Of a stretch of 64,000 bases of DNA, positions 44,612 through 54,603 are shown one piece after another. Source of the stretch: Rehmannia glutinosa (Eukaryota > Streptophyta > Magnoliopsida > Lamiales > Orobanchaceae); assembly GCA_016081115.2 (NCBI GenBank), contig CM071936.1, forward strand, positions 84,869,943-84,933,942. The letters are read 5' to 3'. Position numbers and translations under genes: made by a program. The notes under the pieces were generated by a model. It was not told the origin of the DNA, ran no database searches, and saw only the letters and a list, made by a program, of their open reading frames with translations. Numbering within the stretch: position 1 is the first letter of the stretch; every line of letters begins with the position of its first letter.

Positions 44612-46101
44612 GTAGGTCCCAAGGGGTGGTGTGTAAAGTTTAGAAAAAGGGGGGGTTGAATAAACTTTACCAGTTTTTTGATTTTAGCCATTTTCTAAAA
44701 ATATTATGAGTTAACTTAAATCAGCTAAGTCCTTGAGGGACAACTAGGTCGGCTTACACAACAAAGTTACCCACCCAATAGACTCGATTGGGTTGTTGAT
44801 AGTATAACTTAGTTGTTTTCAGCTACCACTTAGTAATGCAATTGATTTGGTTTTGTCAGCGGAAGACTTTTCACCCTTATAATTTTAAGCATGTTTTTCA
44901 ACACTTGTTTTAGCAACAGTTATTATCAGCAGATTTTAAGTAGGTTTAACTTTTCAGCAGATATAAAATAAAGCAAGAAATAAAATATGTTGAAAAGTAA
45001 ATAGACACAAGCATTTTTTATAGTAGTTCGAGGATGAGGTAATTCTTGTAGTCCACTCTTCTCCAACTCCTAGAGGAATCCATTAAGTAACTTGACTTGG
45101 TTACAAAGCGCTTATACGATGCGAGACACTTTGACCACACAACATGTTGCTCCTGGGACTCAGGTTCTTCACAAGACAGTTGTCATGTTACTTCAGCCTC
45201 CTTCAAACCCTTGGACTTGATCACGTAGCCCTCCAACAGGTTCAAAGCACCGGTTCAATCTGGAACCTCACTACTTCTCCTTCAACCTTGGAGAGTAGAC
45301 CCCTTTGTTCTTGAAAGCAGTTTTTCCTCTTCAACTGATGAAGTAGTATTTCTTTCACTGAGTGTGTTGGATTGATTTCCTTCGAAGTTAGGCTTGAGGA
45401 TTTCTTTGAAAAGCTTGAGAGATATTTTCAGGTTATTGCTTGATTGCTTGTATTCTTTTATTGAACTCGGTAACCTTCTCTGACTTGCTTCCTCAGCCTT
45501 TTATAGTGCACATTTGAAAATATGTCCGCTGAAGAGATAAGTATTATTTTCAAATTACACTCGTAGGTTGTTGGCTTGTCTTGTCTTGCTGCATTAATGG
45601 AGATCATACCATGAGTTAATTGCTCTGCAGTCTTTCCTTAATCACTGCAGGTTTTCAAGTACATCTCATTGGTTCCTTGCTTTTTGTACTCTTTCAACAA
45701 AAAAACTTTATTATTGGCAGCCTGACACATGCCTATTTCCAGCAAAACCTTGACTTGTCTTGACAACGGATCTGTTTCAGCTTTCTTCAAGTATTGTCTG
45801 CTGCATACTCCTTTGATATTCGATTCCAATAGTTTTGGAATGACTTAGCTGTCGGTCAACTGACCGAGACAACTTTTCTATCACTTGACTGATTCTTCAC
45901 TTCACTTCACTCATCTGACAAACAGCTGGGTCTTCACTTCACTATTCAGTCGAGTCTTGTAATCTTCAACTTAGCTGACTTTAACTCAACTTATACAACC
46001 CTATCTATTACAAGTTGAATTACATAGAAAATGGGGTGCCCACTTCCTAATCTAAGTTTTATATGGTATCATCAAAAATCTATACATAAATTTTCCCAAC
46101 A

Positions 46102-46228
46102 GTGGCCCATCTTCAATGACAAACCACATCTCATCATGTAGAGCTGAAAGATGTGCTTGCATACGTATTTCCCAATCATCAAATTCCTCGACAGTAAACA
46201 TATGAATGCGAGTTAGATTTGCTTCCAT
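46102..46228 (-). pseudogene. Copia-B gag N-terminus
   Basis: ATG at 46,228 (MEANLTRIHMFTVEEF), DDWEIRMQAHLSALHDEM and IEDGPL, interrupted by the solo LTR at 46,101 and continued at 40,347. Same start as Copia-A and Copia-C gag. Confidence 0.82.
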
Positions 46229-46336
46229 AATAATAACTTGATTTGCAAGAAAAGCTTTAAAACAACAAGTGGTACATCATTTGAAAAGAATGAGATCTAG
46301 TTCACTAACCAGTGTGGAAGGCTCAATGAACCAACC

Positions 46337-46348
46337 GCTCCGATACCA
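46337..46348 (-). other. Primer binding site of Copia-B
   Basis: Minus strand TGGTATCGGAGC, two bases after the LTR end. It is an initiator-Met-type site with one difference (CGG for CAG) shared with Copia-C. Confidence 0.85.
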
Positions 46349-46350
46349 CT

Positions 46351-47886
46351 TGTAGGTCCCAAGAGATGTTAAAGCAAAGTCTAGAAGGGGGTTGAATAGA
46401 TGTTACCAACTTTTTCGATTTAGTCCTTTTAAAGTCAGAGTTTGATCAAAAGTTAGTTGGGTCCTTGGTGGACAGCTTAGTTTACTTACACAACAAAGTT
46501 AGACACTCAACAGACTCAACTGAGTTGTTGATAAGATAACTCAGCTGATTCAGTTAACTCTTTAAAAAATTCAGTAGACTTGGTTTTTACAGAAGAAGAC
46601 TTTCACCCTTGTTTGAAATATGTTTTTCAATACTTGTTTTAAGCTTAGTTATTATCAGTTAACCTAGCAAATTAAACAAACAGCAGTATAGATATGCAAG
46701 AATAAAAGTGTTGAATGTAAAAGACACAAAGCAATTTTTATAGTGGTTCGAAGATGGGGTAATTCCTCTAATCCACTCTTCTCCAACTCCTGGAGGAATC
46801 CACTAATATAACTGTGACTTTGTTACAAAATGGTGACAATATAAGCTAGGCCTTGATCACACAGCTGGCTTTGCTTCTAGGACTCGGTTTCTTCACAAAA
46901 CAGCTGCCTTGCTACTTCAGCTCCTTCAAACTCTTGAATTTGTTCACATAGCCCTCCAACGAGTCCAAAACTTCTAGTTCGAACTGGAACCTTACACACC
47001 TCCTTCAACCTCAACGAGTCCAAAGCTTCTAGTTCAAACTGGAATCTTACTACACCTCCTTCAACCTTGGAGTGTAGACCCTTTGTTCTTTAAACAAGTT
47101 TTCCTCTTCAATAGTTTGAAGTCTTTTTTCCTTCACTGAGTGTGTTGGATTGATTTTCTTCGAGTTTAGGCTTGAGGATATGAATAGAATGTTTGAGAGA
47201 TTTTTGCTCTTGGTTTTCAAGTTAGTGTCTATTGCTTTGCTTGCATTCATAACCTTCTCTCAATGAATTATTCAGCCTTTTATAGTGTCTTTTTGAAAAA
47301 TATAACCGCTGAAGAGATAAATGTATTTTTTAAACTACACTTTGAGGTCATTGGCTTGTCTTGTCTTGATCTGCAGCACGTGATGGTGACATATCCTAGT
47401 TTAATTGAAGTCTGCAGCTTTTCAGGTTCTGACACGTGCTCAGTGTTTCCAATTGGTTTATTCTCTTTGCACGCTTCTAGGATGAGCACTTTAAGCACTA
47501 CAGTATGTAGGTATTACTATAATAAGTAATATCATTGACTTGTGTGCAACGGATCCATCACTGTCGACTTTGAATTTGACAGCTATTTTACCCCTTTGTC
47601 TTGAGTCAACTCGAATCATTTAGAAACGACTTAACTGTCTGTCAGTTGACATGAACAACCTTCTAAGCACTTGACTGAGACTTGACTTCACTTCACTCAG
47701 TTGCCACTCAGTTGATTCTCCACATTGGTCTTCAGTCGATTCCTGCATTCTTCAACTTGGCTTCCTTCGACTCAGCTTATAGAACCCTATCTATTACAAG
47801 TTGATTTACGGTATAATTGGGGTGTCAATTTCCTAATCTAAGTTTTACATGGTATCATCAAAATCTATTACATAAATTTCCTAACA
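46351..47886 (-). repeat. 5' LTR of Copia-B
   Basis: 1,536 bp, TGTAGGTCCCAAG at the low end and AAATTTCCTAACA at the high end. Minus-strand TATAAAAGG at about 47,277-47,285. A short internal duplication (CGAGTCCAAA(A/G)CTTCTAGTTC, 46,961-47,040) makes it longer than the 3' LTR. Confidence 0.88.
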
Positions 47887-48107
47887 AGGTTTTTAACAAT
47901 TTTTAGATATTTTATTTGATAACTTAGGATTAGTTTAGGTAAACAACTCTTAACTTCGACCGCGCCAATAAAATTGGAGTACGAGATTACTGTACTTTAT
48001 GTGTTTCATATTCAATCCCTAAGGAATACGACCTTGCTTGATTTTATCTGCTAGCTACATCGTACACTTGAGGTATAGTGAAAAGATTTTCACGATCAAG
48101 TTTTTGG

Positions 48108-48120
48108 CGCCGTTGCCGGG
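48108..48120 (+). other. Primer binding site of Gypsy-3 (tRNA-Asp type)
   Basis: TGGCGCCGTTGCCGGG, a few bases past the LTR end CACGATCA. Same type as Gypsy-2. Confidence 0.85.
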
Positions 48121-48286
48121 ATTGAAAGATTCTACATAGATATAGTATTAAGTACTTCAATCTTAATTAAAGCATTTATTTTTGTTTTTGTTTTATTTTT
48201 AACATTTCTTTTGCTGAGTGTATGCAGTGCATGATCACATGTTCCGGATCTCTTGAACTGATACCCATTGACTTAGAGATCGAAAG

Positions 48287-49446
48287 ATGGCAAATAGTTT
48301 AGGAAAAGATCAAAAGTGATGGCAGATGGAAACGATCAGGATGGTGTGAACAACGGAAACAACAAGGAGCATCCACTGGGTGCTAATAGACAGAATCAAA
48401 TAGAGGAGAGGTCTGTGCAAAGGGCAGTTAGGGATTACTTCCATCTGGAAGTTAATCTGAGATATGGGGTTGTGGTCCGTCTATCAATTAATGCAAACAA
48501 TTTTGAACCAAAACCTGCGTTGATCTAGATGGTGTCACAAAACCAGTTTGGGGGCAGAGCCGTAGAGGATTCAAATGTGCATCTGCTGCAATTTTAGAAA
48601 TATGTGATACAATAAGATGAATGTGTTTGTGAGGATATCATTCGATGCCGTCTTTTAGCCTTTCTCTACGATAAAAAAATTTAAGGGGGTTATCTTTATT
48701 GACACCACCCGTGCGCATTAGGTTGAACTAAGTCAAAGGATTCTGGCTTAATATTTTTCCCCTAGTAAGACACTGCAGTTAAAAAGCGAAATCGCTCAGT
48801 TAAGGGAGTTAGGTAGAGAGCCGTTATACGAGGCATGGGACAGGTTTAGAGAGTTATTGAGAAAGTGTCATCAACACAAATATCCCGACTACCAACATAT
48901 ACAGTACTTCTATAATGGTTTAAGTGGAAACATAAGAACTATTATAGATGTTGCATCTAGGGATGCACTACTAGGGAAATATCCGGACAAGGCACTAGAA
49001 TTACTTAACGACATGGCAAATAACAGCTACCAGTGGCCATCCGAGAGATCCAATGTCAAACATGCGGTGGAGTTCCAGGATGAGGAAACGATTGCCATGC
49101 TTACCGAGCAAGTGTCTGTGCTTAACATGAATCTGAATGTGATCCAGCAGGCAACTCCGAGAGATTCCGGAGATGTTGTGGAAGAAGCAAATTTTGTGGG
49201 ACAAAGGAACTTCAACAAGAACTATAGAAAAAATTAGACACCCACACATTATGATCCAGGGCTACGAAACTAGGAGAATTTTTCTTATGCCAATAATAGA
49301 AACATTTGCAGCCACCTCCGAGTTTTGATGTGGGAAATCAAGGTAGGGCAGAGTTGAGTAATAAGAAAGTGTCTGTAGAAGAGATGTTAGCTTCGTTTAT
49401 CGGAGAGATAAGAGCAAAACTAAATAAAGACGAGGCTAAGATAGAC
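48287..49446 (+). pseudogene. Gypsy-3 gag
   Basis: Candidate starts at 48,287 (quickly stopped) and 48,316 (MMADGNDQDGVNNGNNKEHP). Then INANNFEPKPALI, FGGRAVEDSNVHL, a degraded middle, REPLYEAWDRFRELLRKCHQ, QYFYNGLSGNIRTIIDVASR, ALELLNDMANNSYQWPSERS, and a final stretch SVEEMLASFIGEIRAKLNKD. This is the gypsy Retrotrans_gag pattern and parallels Gypsy-2 gag. Stops near 48,526 and 49,237 and frameshifts break it. At 49,447 it ends abruptly in foreign LTR sequence, so protease, RT and integrase are lost. Confidence 0.8.
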
Positions 49447-49665
49447 CTCTCGATTCTAAGAAACCCTAGGTTGTGTTATTCTATGGCCAGGCGTTCAATT
49501 ACCTCTCTTGAGTGTCAAATCAAACACGCCAAACAATCTAAAGTATTGATCAGATAATTCAGATGCAATCAATTCAAATAACACAAATAGATTAAAATAT
49601 GCGAATTTCATAAACTGGAAATCAAAACATAGGTTCAACGTAAGTTACATCAATCCCCTAGAAAT
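49447..49665 (-). repeat. Fragment of a Gypsy-2-type LTR within Gypsy-3
   Basis: CTCTCGATTCTAAGAAACCC onward matches the minus-oriented Gypsy-2 LTR at 26,010-26,220 and 31,540-31,755 with few changes (ATTCTATGGCCAGGCGTTCA is identical). It has neither LTR end, so it is a piece captured at a deletion junction. Confidence 0.82.
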
Positions 49666-50089
49666 TGCAAAATGATTGTATCCCTTGAAACCCTCAAAAA
49701 CCGTCAAAAAGCCCAAGAAAATATATCAGCCCACGTTCAGGTACAAGTGACAGGCGCAGGAAAACACGAGCAGATCATGTAAAAATACATGACACATGTA
49801 TTCTGATTGGTCCAGATTTTCTTTCCCTTTTTAACTTCAGACACTCCAAATATTTCTCACTTTTTTCCTTCCAAACCCTAAATCGATAATTCTCCTACAA
49901 ATACTCCATTCCCACTTCAAAATTCTTCAATTCCTACTTCAAATTTTCATTCTAGAGTTCTCATACTTCTCCTTTTCAAGAAACCCACCACAAGTTTCTT
50001 ACAATTCTCAACCTTCTCTTGTTCTTCTTCAAGTTTGGGGGGATTATTTTTAAAAATATCAGATTTCTAAAAGGTTCACGCCCAAATCC
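49666..50089 (+). other. Gypsy-3 spacer and leader before the extra ORF
   Basis: 49,666-49,805 recurs at 60,372-60,512 (ATTGCAAAATGATTGTATCC and onward). After it comes a pyrimidine-rich stretch (TCCTACTTCAAATTTTCATT .. CTTCTCTTGTTCTTCTTC) like an mRNA leader, then AAGTTTGGGGGGATT and the ATG at 50,090. Sire-1 and Sire-2 second ORFs are preceded by a similar CT-rich stretch. Confidence 0.55.
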
Positions 50090-51365
50090 ATGGCTTCAAG
50101 AGGAAGAGAAGGTGGGGTTAGGAGAAACACAAGAAGAATGAGAGAGCCAATGCCAGAACCTGAGCCACAACAATACGAGGTAACCAACTAGAGTATGTCA
50201 ATGTCGTCCTCCCGAATGAGATGCACCGATCCTGGTGGGAGAATCTCTTCATCAAGAACTTAATTTTGATAATGTATGCCGATGCACATTGTCTCACTAC
50301 TTTGGGATTATTGAATGATTTTCGTGCTTTATGTGGGCGAATTGATTGGGATGCTTTGTTAAATGGTAATTGGTTAGCGTATGTGGTATTTGCTCTTGAA
50401 TTTTTGAGTAGCTTTGAACTGGTTATTCAAAAAAGAAATTTGATTAGGATAAGGTTTAGATTAGCAAATGAGCCAAGAGAGATTTCTATTAATGAATTGA
50501 ACGCGATCTATCAAACTCCGACTTGTAGGGTGGAAGAGCACGAGGAGTTTGATATGCTTGGTTTTTGGAAGGAGATAACGGGGCGTAAAATATATACACC
50601 GAGTACCTCGAAAGCTTCGAGCAATAGGAACCCCATTTTTCGATATGTGCAATGCACATTGGCGAAATGGTGTTCGCTACAGAAGATAGCAAAGGGAAAT
50701 TCGTACTGATGAATTATTTATTTTGTGGTGTATGACCTCGGAAACTGAGGTGGTGCCCAATGCTGGGGCATTCATTGTTCGTTACTTTGACAGGGATGAG
50801 AATTAGGTGAAATGAGGGATTTGTCTTGGAGGGTTGATTACACCTATCGCCGAGCAATTTCATGTTAGTTTTAGTGCCTATGCGCATACAGATGGTGGGA
50901 CAAAAAATCGATTTGATTGTCTTGTCCGCAATGAAGACGATTAGGTATGATGGGCGTGATAATTGGCTTCTTCATGCGGATAGGACTAAAATTAAACTCC
51001 CAATTCCAGATGCTACCTCAATTTGGGATAGTGGTAATTGGCTTATGAGGGGAGAATAAGTTGTTGCCGCTCAAGATAAGCAAGAGAAGCATCGAGTTGA
51101 GACGAATAGGCCGGAATCTTCTAGGCATGGAGGTAGGCGACATGGGGATTTAAGTGAAAGGATTGAGCAATTGGAGGTCGATGTGGGCTCTTTGATGGAT
51201 GATACATACCAGTTGTCGGCTATGGTGGATGAGTATCACACCGAGTACTTGCAACACTTTGGTAAAATTACCTAACAGCAACAATAGATGTACGAGATGA
51301 TTTCTCATCTGGATCAGTGGCATATCCAACAAGGCCACGATCCTCCACATCCTCTACCACAGTGA
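50090..51365 (+). pseudogene. Gypsy-3 extra ORF (Athila ORF1-like), broken
   Basis: Start MASRGREGGVRRNTRRMREP at 50,090, stop near 50,190. The next frame holds WWENLFIKNLILIMYADAHC, LGLLNDFRALCGRIDWDALL, FALEFLSSFELV, IRFRLANEPREISINELNAI, FWKEITGR, FRYVQCTLAKW and LMNYLFCGV-like residues, then PIAEQFHVSFSAYAH, RYDGRDNWLLHADRTKIKLP, IPDATSIWDSGNWLM and a coiled coil SERIEQLEVDVGSLMDDTYQ, ending near 51,365. This is the Athila ORF (ATHILA family) of unknown function, sometimes called env-like by position only. At least three frameshifts. The general layout recalls the second ORF of Sire-1 and Sire-2. Confidence 0.75.
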
Positions 51366-52357
51366 TCCACATAAGTACTTATCACACATTTATCTTTCTT
51401 TTGATAAGTTTCTTATGTATTCGGGACGAAACATGATTTAAGTTTGGGGGGTTGTCAAGAATGCGTGATTTTATAGTGTTGCATGTTTGCATTGCATTTA
51501 GGTTGCATGTAGAAGCATATAAAATTTGCATAAAAATTTAGAAAAAAATAATTTTTTAGCATGTTTATTGTTTTAGCACCTTTTTTACCTTTGTGTGAGT
51601 TAAATTTAGAAGTTTGATATAGTTTAGAAAACCTTCGTATGATTTACAATGAACACTTGGTTTCATGAAGAGAAATACTTAGTGAATATGTGATGAATTT
51701 AAAAAGTTGTCTTTTGCTTGTTTGGTTGATTGAGAAAATTGAGTATTTGAGCATGATGCGAAAAATAAGCATGTGAGCTTTTGTGCCTTTAACTGCTTTG
51801 ATGATATGCAATCTTATTTCGTGTTGAGTGTGTCATTCATATTGTTAGAACTCTAGAACTTGCAATGGTATGTTTATTGAAACCACATCTGTGTGCAATT
51901 TTTGAAGATGATTTAAGGCCATTTTTGTTTAAGCATACTTAGCAAAAAAATAACTACCTATGAACTCATAGTTCCCTATTTAGCCACTTTGAGCCTTAAC
52001 TTTGTTTATTGTTAGCCATACTTTGAGCTTTAAACATAAAATATTTTATCCCTAAAACTTGAGCTTATAGAGACGTTTATTTTAAGGGAGATGTGGTTTA
52101 ATTTTGAAAAAGAATGAATGTTGGCAAAAAAGGAGGGATAAGCAGTGAATAGGTAAATAAATGTTGAAGCTCGAGCAAAAGAAAAGAAAGAATAGAAAAG
52201 AAATTTTGAATATTAAAAACAAAATTGAAAGTATAAGGCAAAAGAAAGAAGGCAATGGCCTAAGAATGAAAAAGAAGAAAACGGTGGAAAAAGAGTATGA
52301 GTTGAAAAAGGAAATAATTTGAAAAAATATTTCTTGAGATGAAATTAGGTTGGTTCA
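51366..52357 (+). other. Gypsy-3 3' non-coding region
   Basis: No gene. Internal G-tract TTTAAGTTTGGGGGGTTG at 51,438-51,455. Conserved words with 58,540-58,620 and 60,164-60,330 (TATTTGAGCATG, AAATAAGCATGTGAG, GTGTGTCATTCAT). Purine-rich part 52,080-52,340 matches 5,836-6,110. Confidence 0.7.
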
Positions 52358-52906
52358 AAATTCGGGAGATGAAATCTAACTTACAAAAATCGAATTCAAA
52401 ACATAAATGGGATTGAGTTGGGAAACCTGTAACTATTTGTGGGGGTTACTTCAATTCTAAGGTCTTTTGGAAGTTAGTATTAATTGTTGGGTATGGATAC
52501 CTTCAATTTTTATTAATCAACTGTTTATGCACCACTCGGGAGAGGGAATAAACTACTTTAGGAATTAAACCCATAGATACACAGAAACTGGTTTTGATAA
52601 AATATTAATTGAAATTATCATTGACGAAGCATGTTGAGATTATGTTCCTAGGATTGCTTTCATATTTGTTTGAAATATTGTGAAGTTCGGGTTTTCAATA
52701 ATTTTTAGATATTTTATTTGATAACTTAAGGACTAGTTTAGATAAACAACTCTTGACTTTCGATAGCATCAATAAAACTGGAGTACAAGATTACTGTACT
52801 TTATGTGTTTCGTATTCAATTCCTGAGCAATACGACATTCTTCATTTTGTTATCTCAAGTTAGCTGAATGTACACTTGTGGTATAGTGAAAAGATTTTGA
52901 TGATCA
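52358..52906 (+). repeat. 3' LTR of Gypsy-3, truncated at its start
   Basis: Begins inside the LTR (CAAAATTCGGGAGATGAAAT, compare 35,206) with the first about 930 bp missing, and ends AAAGATTTTGATGATCA. The junction with the 3' region shares the short word GGTTGGTTC/TTAGTTC only loosely, suggesting a deletion. Confidence 0.75.
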
Positions 52907-53182
52907 AGCGTCGTGTGTGGAGTAGGGTTGTGTGGAAAGGGTTTCAAGTTAGGGTTTGGCCTTTTCTTCTCGTTTTTCTTTTTTAGAATTGTATACGGTT
53001 TCACTCATACAGTACGCGAGAATTCAGAGTCTACTGAGACATTGAATTGGGATTTAATCAAAATTTAATTTAATATTTTTTTAAGAATAAGGCGGGTTGG
53101 CCCGCTCCTGCCCCGCCTAGCCTATGGCCCAAATAGTTTTTACGTGAGGCGGGCTGACTCTAAGCTCATTTTGACGGGTCTA

Positions 53183-53561
53183 GCTAGAAACTAATAAGAA
53201 ACAAAAAAGAGGATGAAATTGACCAAAGAGGGAACAAAAAGCAAAAAAAAAAAAACCAGCATTCTATAAAAAGAGATGTTTGTCTGCCAACATGGGGCTT
53301 GTTGCCAGCACCTCATGCGTGCATGACTAACACGCGCTCTCTTGTTTCAGCGTGTGGTCACACGCGTCAGCTTTTGTTTTTAATTTTTTTTATTGTATTG
53401 GAAAAACCTGGGTTCTGCTCACAAGCCCAGGTTTTCATAAAAAAACTCAAACCTTCTCCTCAGCCTTTTTACCTAAAAAAAGCTCTCCAAAAATGCTCTA
53501 CTAGTGATGCTCTTAGTTCAAGTTTACATTTTGAGGATGTGGCATTGGGGAGCCCATATAA
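53183..53561. other. Unassigned DNA right of the hAT element, with a hairpin
   Basis: No gene supported. A perfect 10-bp inverted repeat, AAAACCTGGG/CCCAGGTTTT (53,403-53,412 and 53,426-53,435), has a 13-base spacer. CACGCG-rich words at 53,325-53,365. A 13-A run near 53,247. Confidence 0.4.
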
Positions 53562-53570
53562 AAACTTAAA

Positions 53571-53850
53571 GGGATAGTTACAAAAAGTACCCTGAGGTTT
53601 AACCTAATTACAAAAATACCCAGCTAACTTTTAAAATTACAAAAATTACCCCTGATGTTTAATTCAGTGTTAAAATTAAACGGTATACTGCAATGATTTT
53701 ATAAATATGAAGGGGAATTTTGAAAATTTTTGCTTATGAAGGGTTAAATGTTCAAAATAAAACTTCAGGGGTAATTTTTGTAATTTCAAAAAATAGCAGT
53801 GTTTTTTTGTAATTAGGTCAAACCTCAAGGGTATTTTGTGTAATTAACCC
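53571..53850. mobile_element. MULE-like MITE with 9-bp target duplication
   Basis: The two ends are long inverted repeats: left GGGATAGTTACAAAAAGTAC..CTGAGGTTTAACCTAATTAC, right, reversed, GGGTTAATTACACAAAATAC..TTGAGGTTTGACCTAATTAC. They run about 90 bp with an AT-rich centre, total 280 bp, no ORF. The flank AAACTTAAA (53,562-53,570 and 53,851-53,859) is an exact 9-bp duplication, the Mutator-superfamily size. Confidence 0.82.
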
Positions 53851-53859
53851 AAACTTAAA

Positions 53860-54598
53860 TTTACAACTGACATTGTGGATGCTCTAATTAGCTAATTTTA
53901 TCTAGGATAACTATGGAAATAGATCGGACTTTGCATTGCTATTTTTTTATAATCAAAATGAATTTCATTCATTAATCAAAAGAAACTTACAACTGATTAC
54001 AACATCAAGTGAAAACGGTTGCATGCCCTACAATATCATAAACATATACAGATCTAAAACTAAGCAAAATTTTAAGCCCAAAAAGATTAAACTAATCCGC
54101 AGAGTCAGAACATCGCAACAAAGGCGTTGGCAAACCACGTACCAAAGAAATTGATTTTTGCTTCTATTAGCAAATATGGGCTGAAAATATAAATCACATA
54201 TTTGCACAAATAGAGTGGATCAAATATACCGATTTGAAACGGAACTGTCAATTTATGTAACCAAAATTAAGCTCGGAGCACGTAAAGGGCATAACTAAAC
54301 TAATTAGTCCTAGATCCCAAATCAACTTTCCCAATGCATTCTGATCAAAAAGAGGGTACGTCAATTAAATAATTGTTTTTTTCTATTTAGATGCTGAAAA
54401 TCACTTTTTTCTATAGTTTACAAACACTCCCTATATTGGTAGATTGACTTTATTAATTTCTCATGTTTTAGATGTTTTTACAATGTATTAACCAGTTGCA
54501 GTTACTTGCATTATTTTTTATGAAACATGATGTTGTTTCGGTAAAGATCACATCTAAAGTAAGCATCTATATCCTTGAAGACCACGCTCTTTGTTTTG
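53860..54598. other. Unassigned AT-rich DNA
   Basis: No convincing gene. The stretch 54,167-54,240 (AAATATGGGC..ATAAATCACATATTT) resembles 58,196-58,265, so it is a dispersed repeat of unknown class, perhaps the host sequence present on both sides of the next element. Confidence 0.35.
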
Positions 54599-54603
54599 CA
54601 CTT

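Larger units (their letters stand above)
40348..46101 (-). repeat. Copia-A-type solo LTR in Copia-B gag, split by Sire-3
   Basis: Only TGTAGG (40,348-40,353) lies left of Sire-3; the rest is 44,612-46,101, ending TTTTCCCAACA. Flanking duplication GTGGT (40,343-40,347) versus GTGGC (46,102-46,106) has one C-to-T difference. Both sides continue the gag codons of Copia-B. No internal sequence is attached, so it is a solo LTR left by LTR-LTR recombination. Confidence 0.85.
35556..47886 (-). mobile_element. Copia-B: Ty1/copia element lacking RT, in Gypsy-3 LTR
   Basis: Minus strand: 5' LTR 47,886-46,351, primer site, gag (split), protease-integrase, 3' LTR 37,013-35,556. Target duplication AGGTT (35,551-35,555 and 47,887-47,891) is exact. 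Integrase is joined almost directly to a purine tract before the 3' LTR, so RT and RNase H are deleted. Same family as Copia-A and Copia-C. Confidence 0.9.
34277..48101 (+). repeat. 5' LTR of Gypsy-3, split by Copia-B
   Basis: Segments 34,277-35,555 and 47,892-48,101. Shares with Gypsy-1 the phrases TGATACTGCGTATTCTTGT and GATCTCTCAAAGCA(C/T)CTAT followed by a TATAAAAGG-type box. The end CACGATCA is directly followed by AGTTTTTGGCGCCGTTGCC. Confidence 0.82.
34277..52906 (+). mobile_element. Gypsy-3: Athila-like gypsy element, internally rearranged
   Basis: 5' LTR from 34,277 (TGATACGTG), split by Copia-B, ending CACGATCA near 48,101. Then primer site, gag, a foreign LTR fragment, an Athila-type extra ORF, a long 3' non-coding region and a truncated 3' LTR ending TGATCA at 52,906. 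No integrase or RT remains. The flanks GGTGC and AGCGT do not match, so I cannot show a target duplication. Same family as Gypsy-1. Confidence 0.8.
33790..53182. mobile_element. Non-autonomous hAT transposon, expanded by nested retroelements
   Basis: The left end TAGACCTGTCAAAAAGGGCT (33,790) and right end, reversed, TAGACCCGTCAAAATGAGCT (53,182) form a terminal inverted repeat of about 20 bp with few mismatches, flanked by the exact 8-bp duplication GCTAGAAA. Both subterminal zones are rich in GGCGGGCC/GGCCCGCC-type words, a usual hAT feature. The hAT DNA itself is only 33,790-34,276 and 52,907-53,182 (about 760 bp), with no transposase, so it needed an enzyme from elsewhere. Confidence 0.88.
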
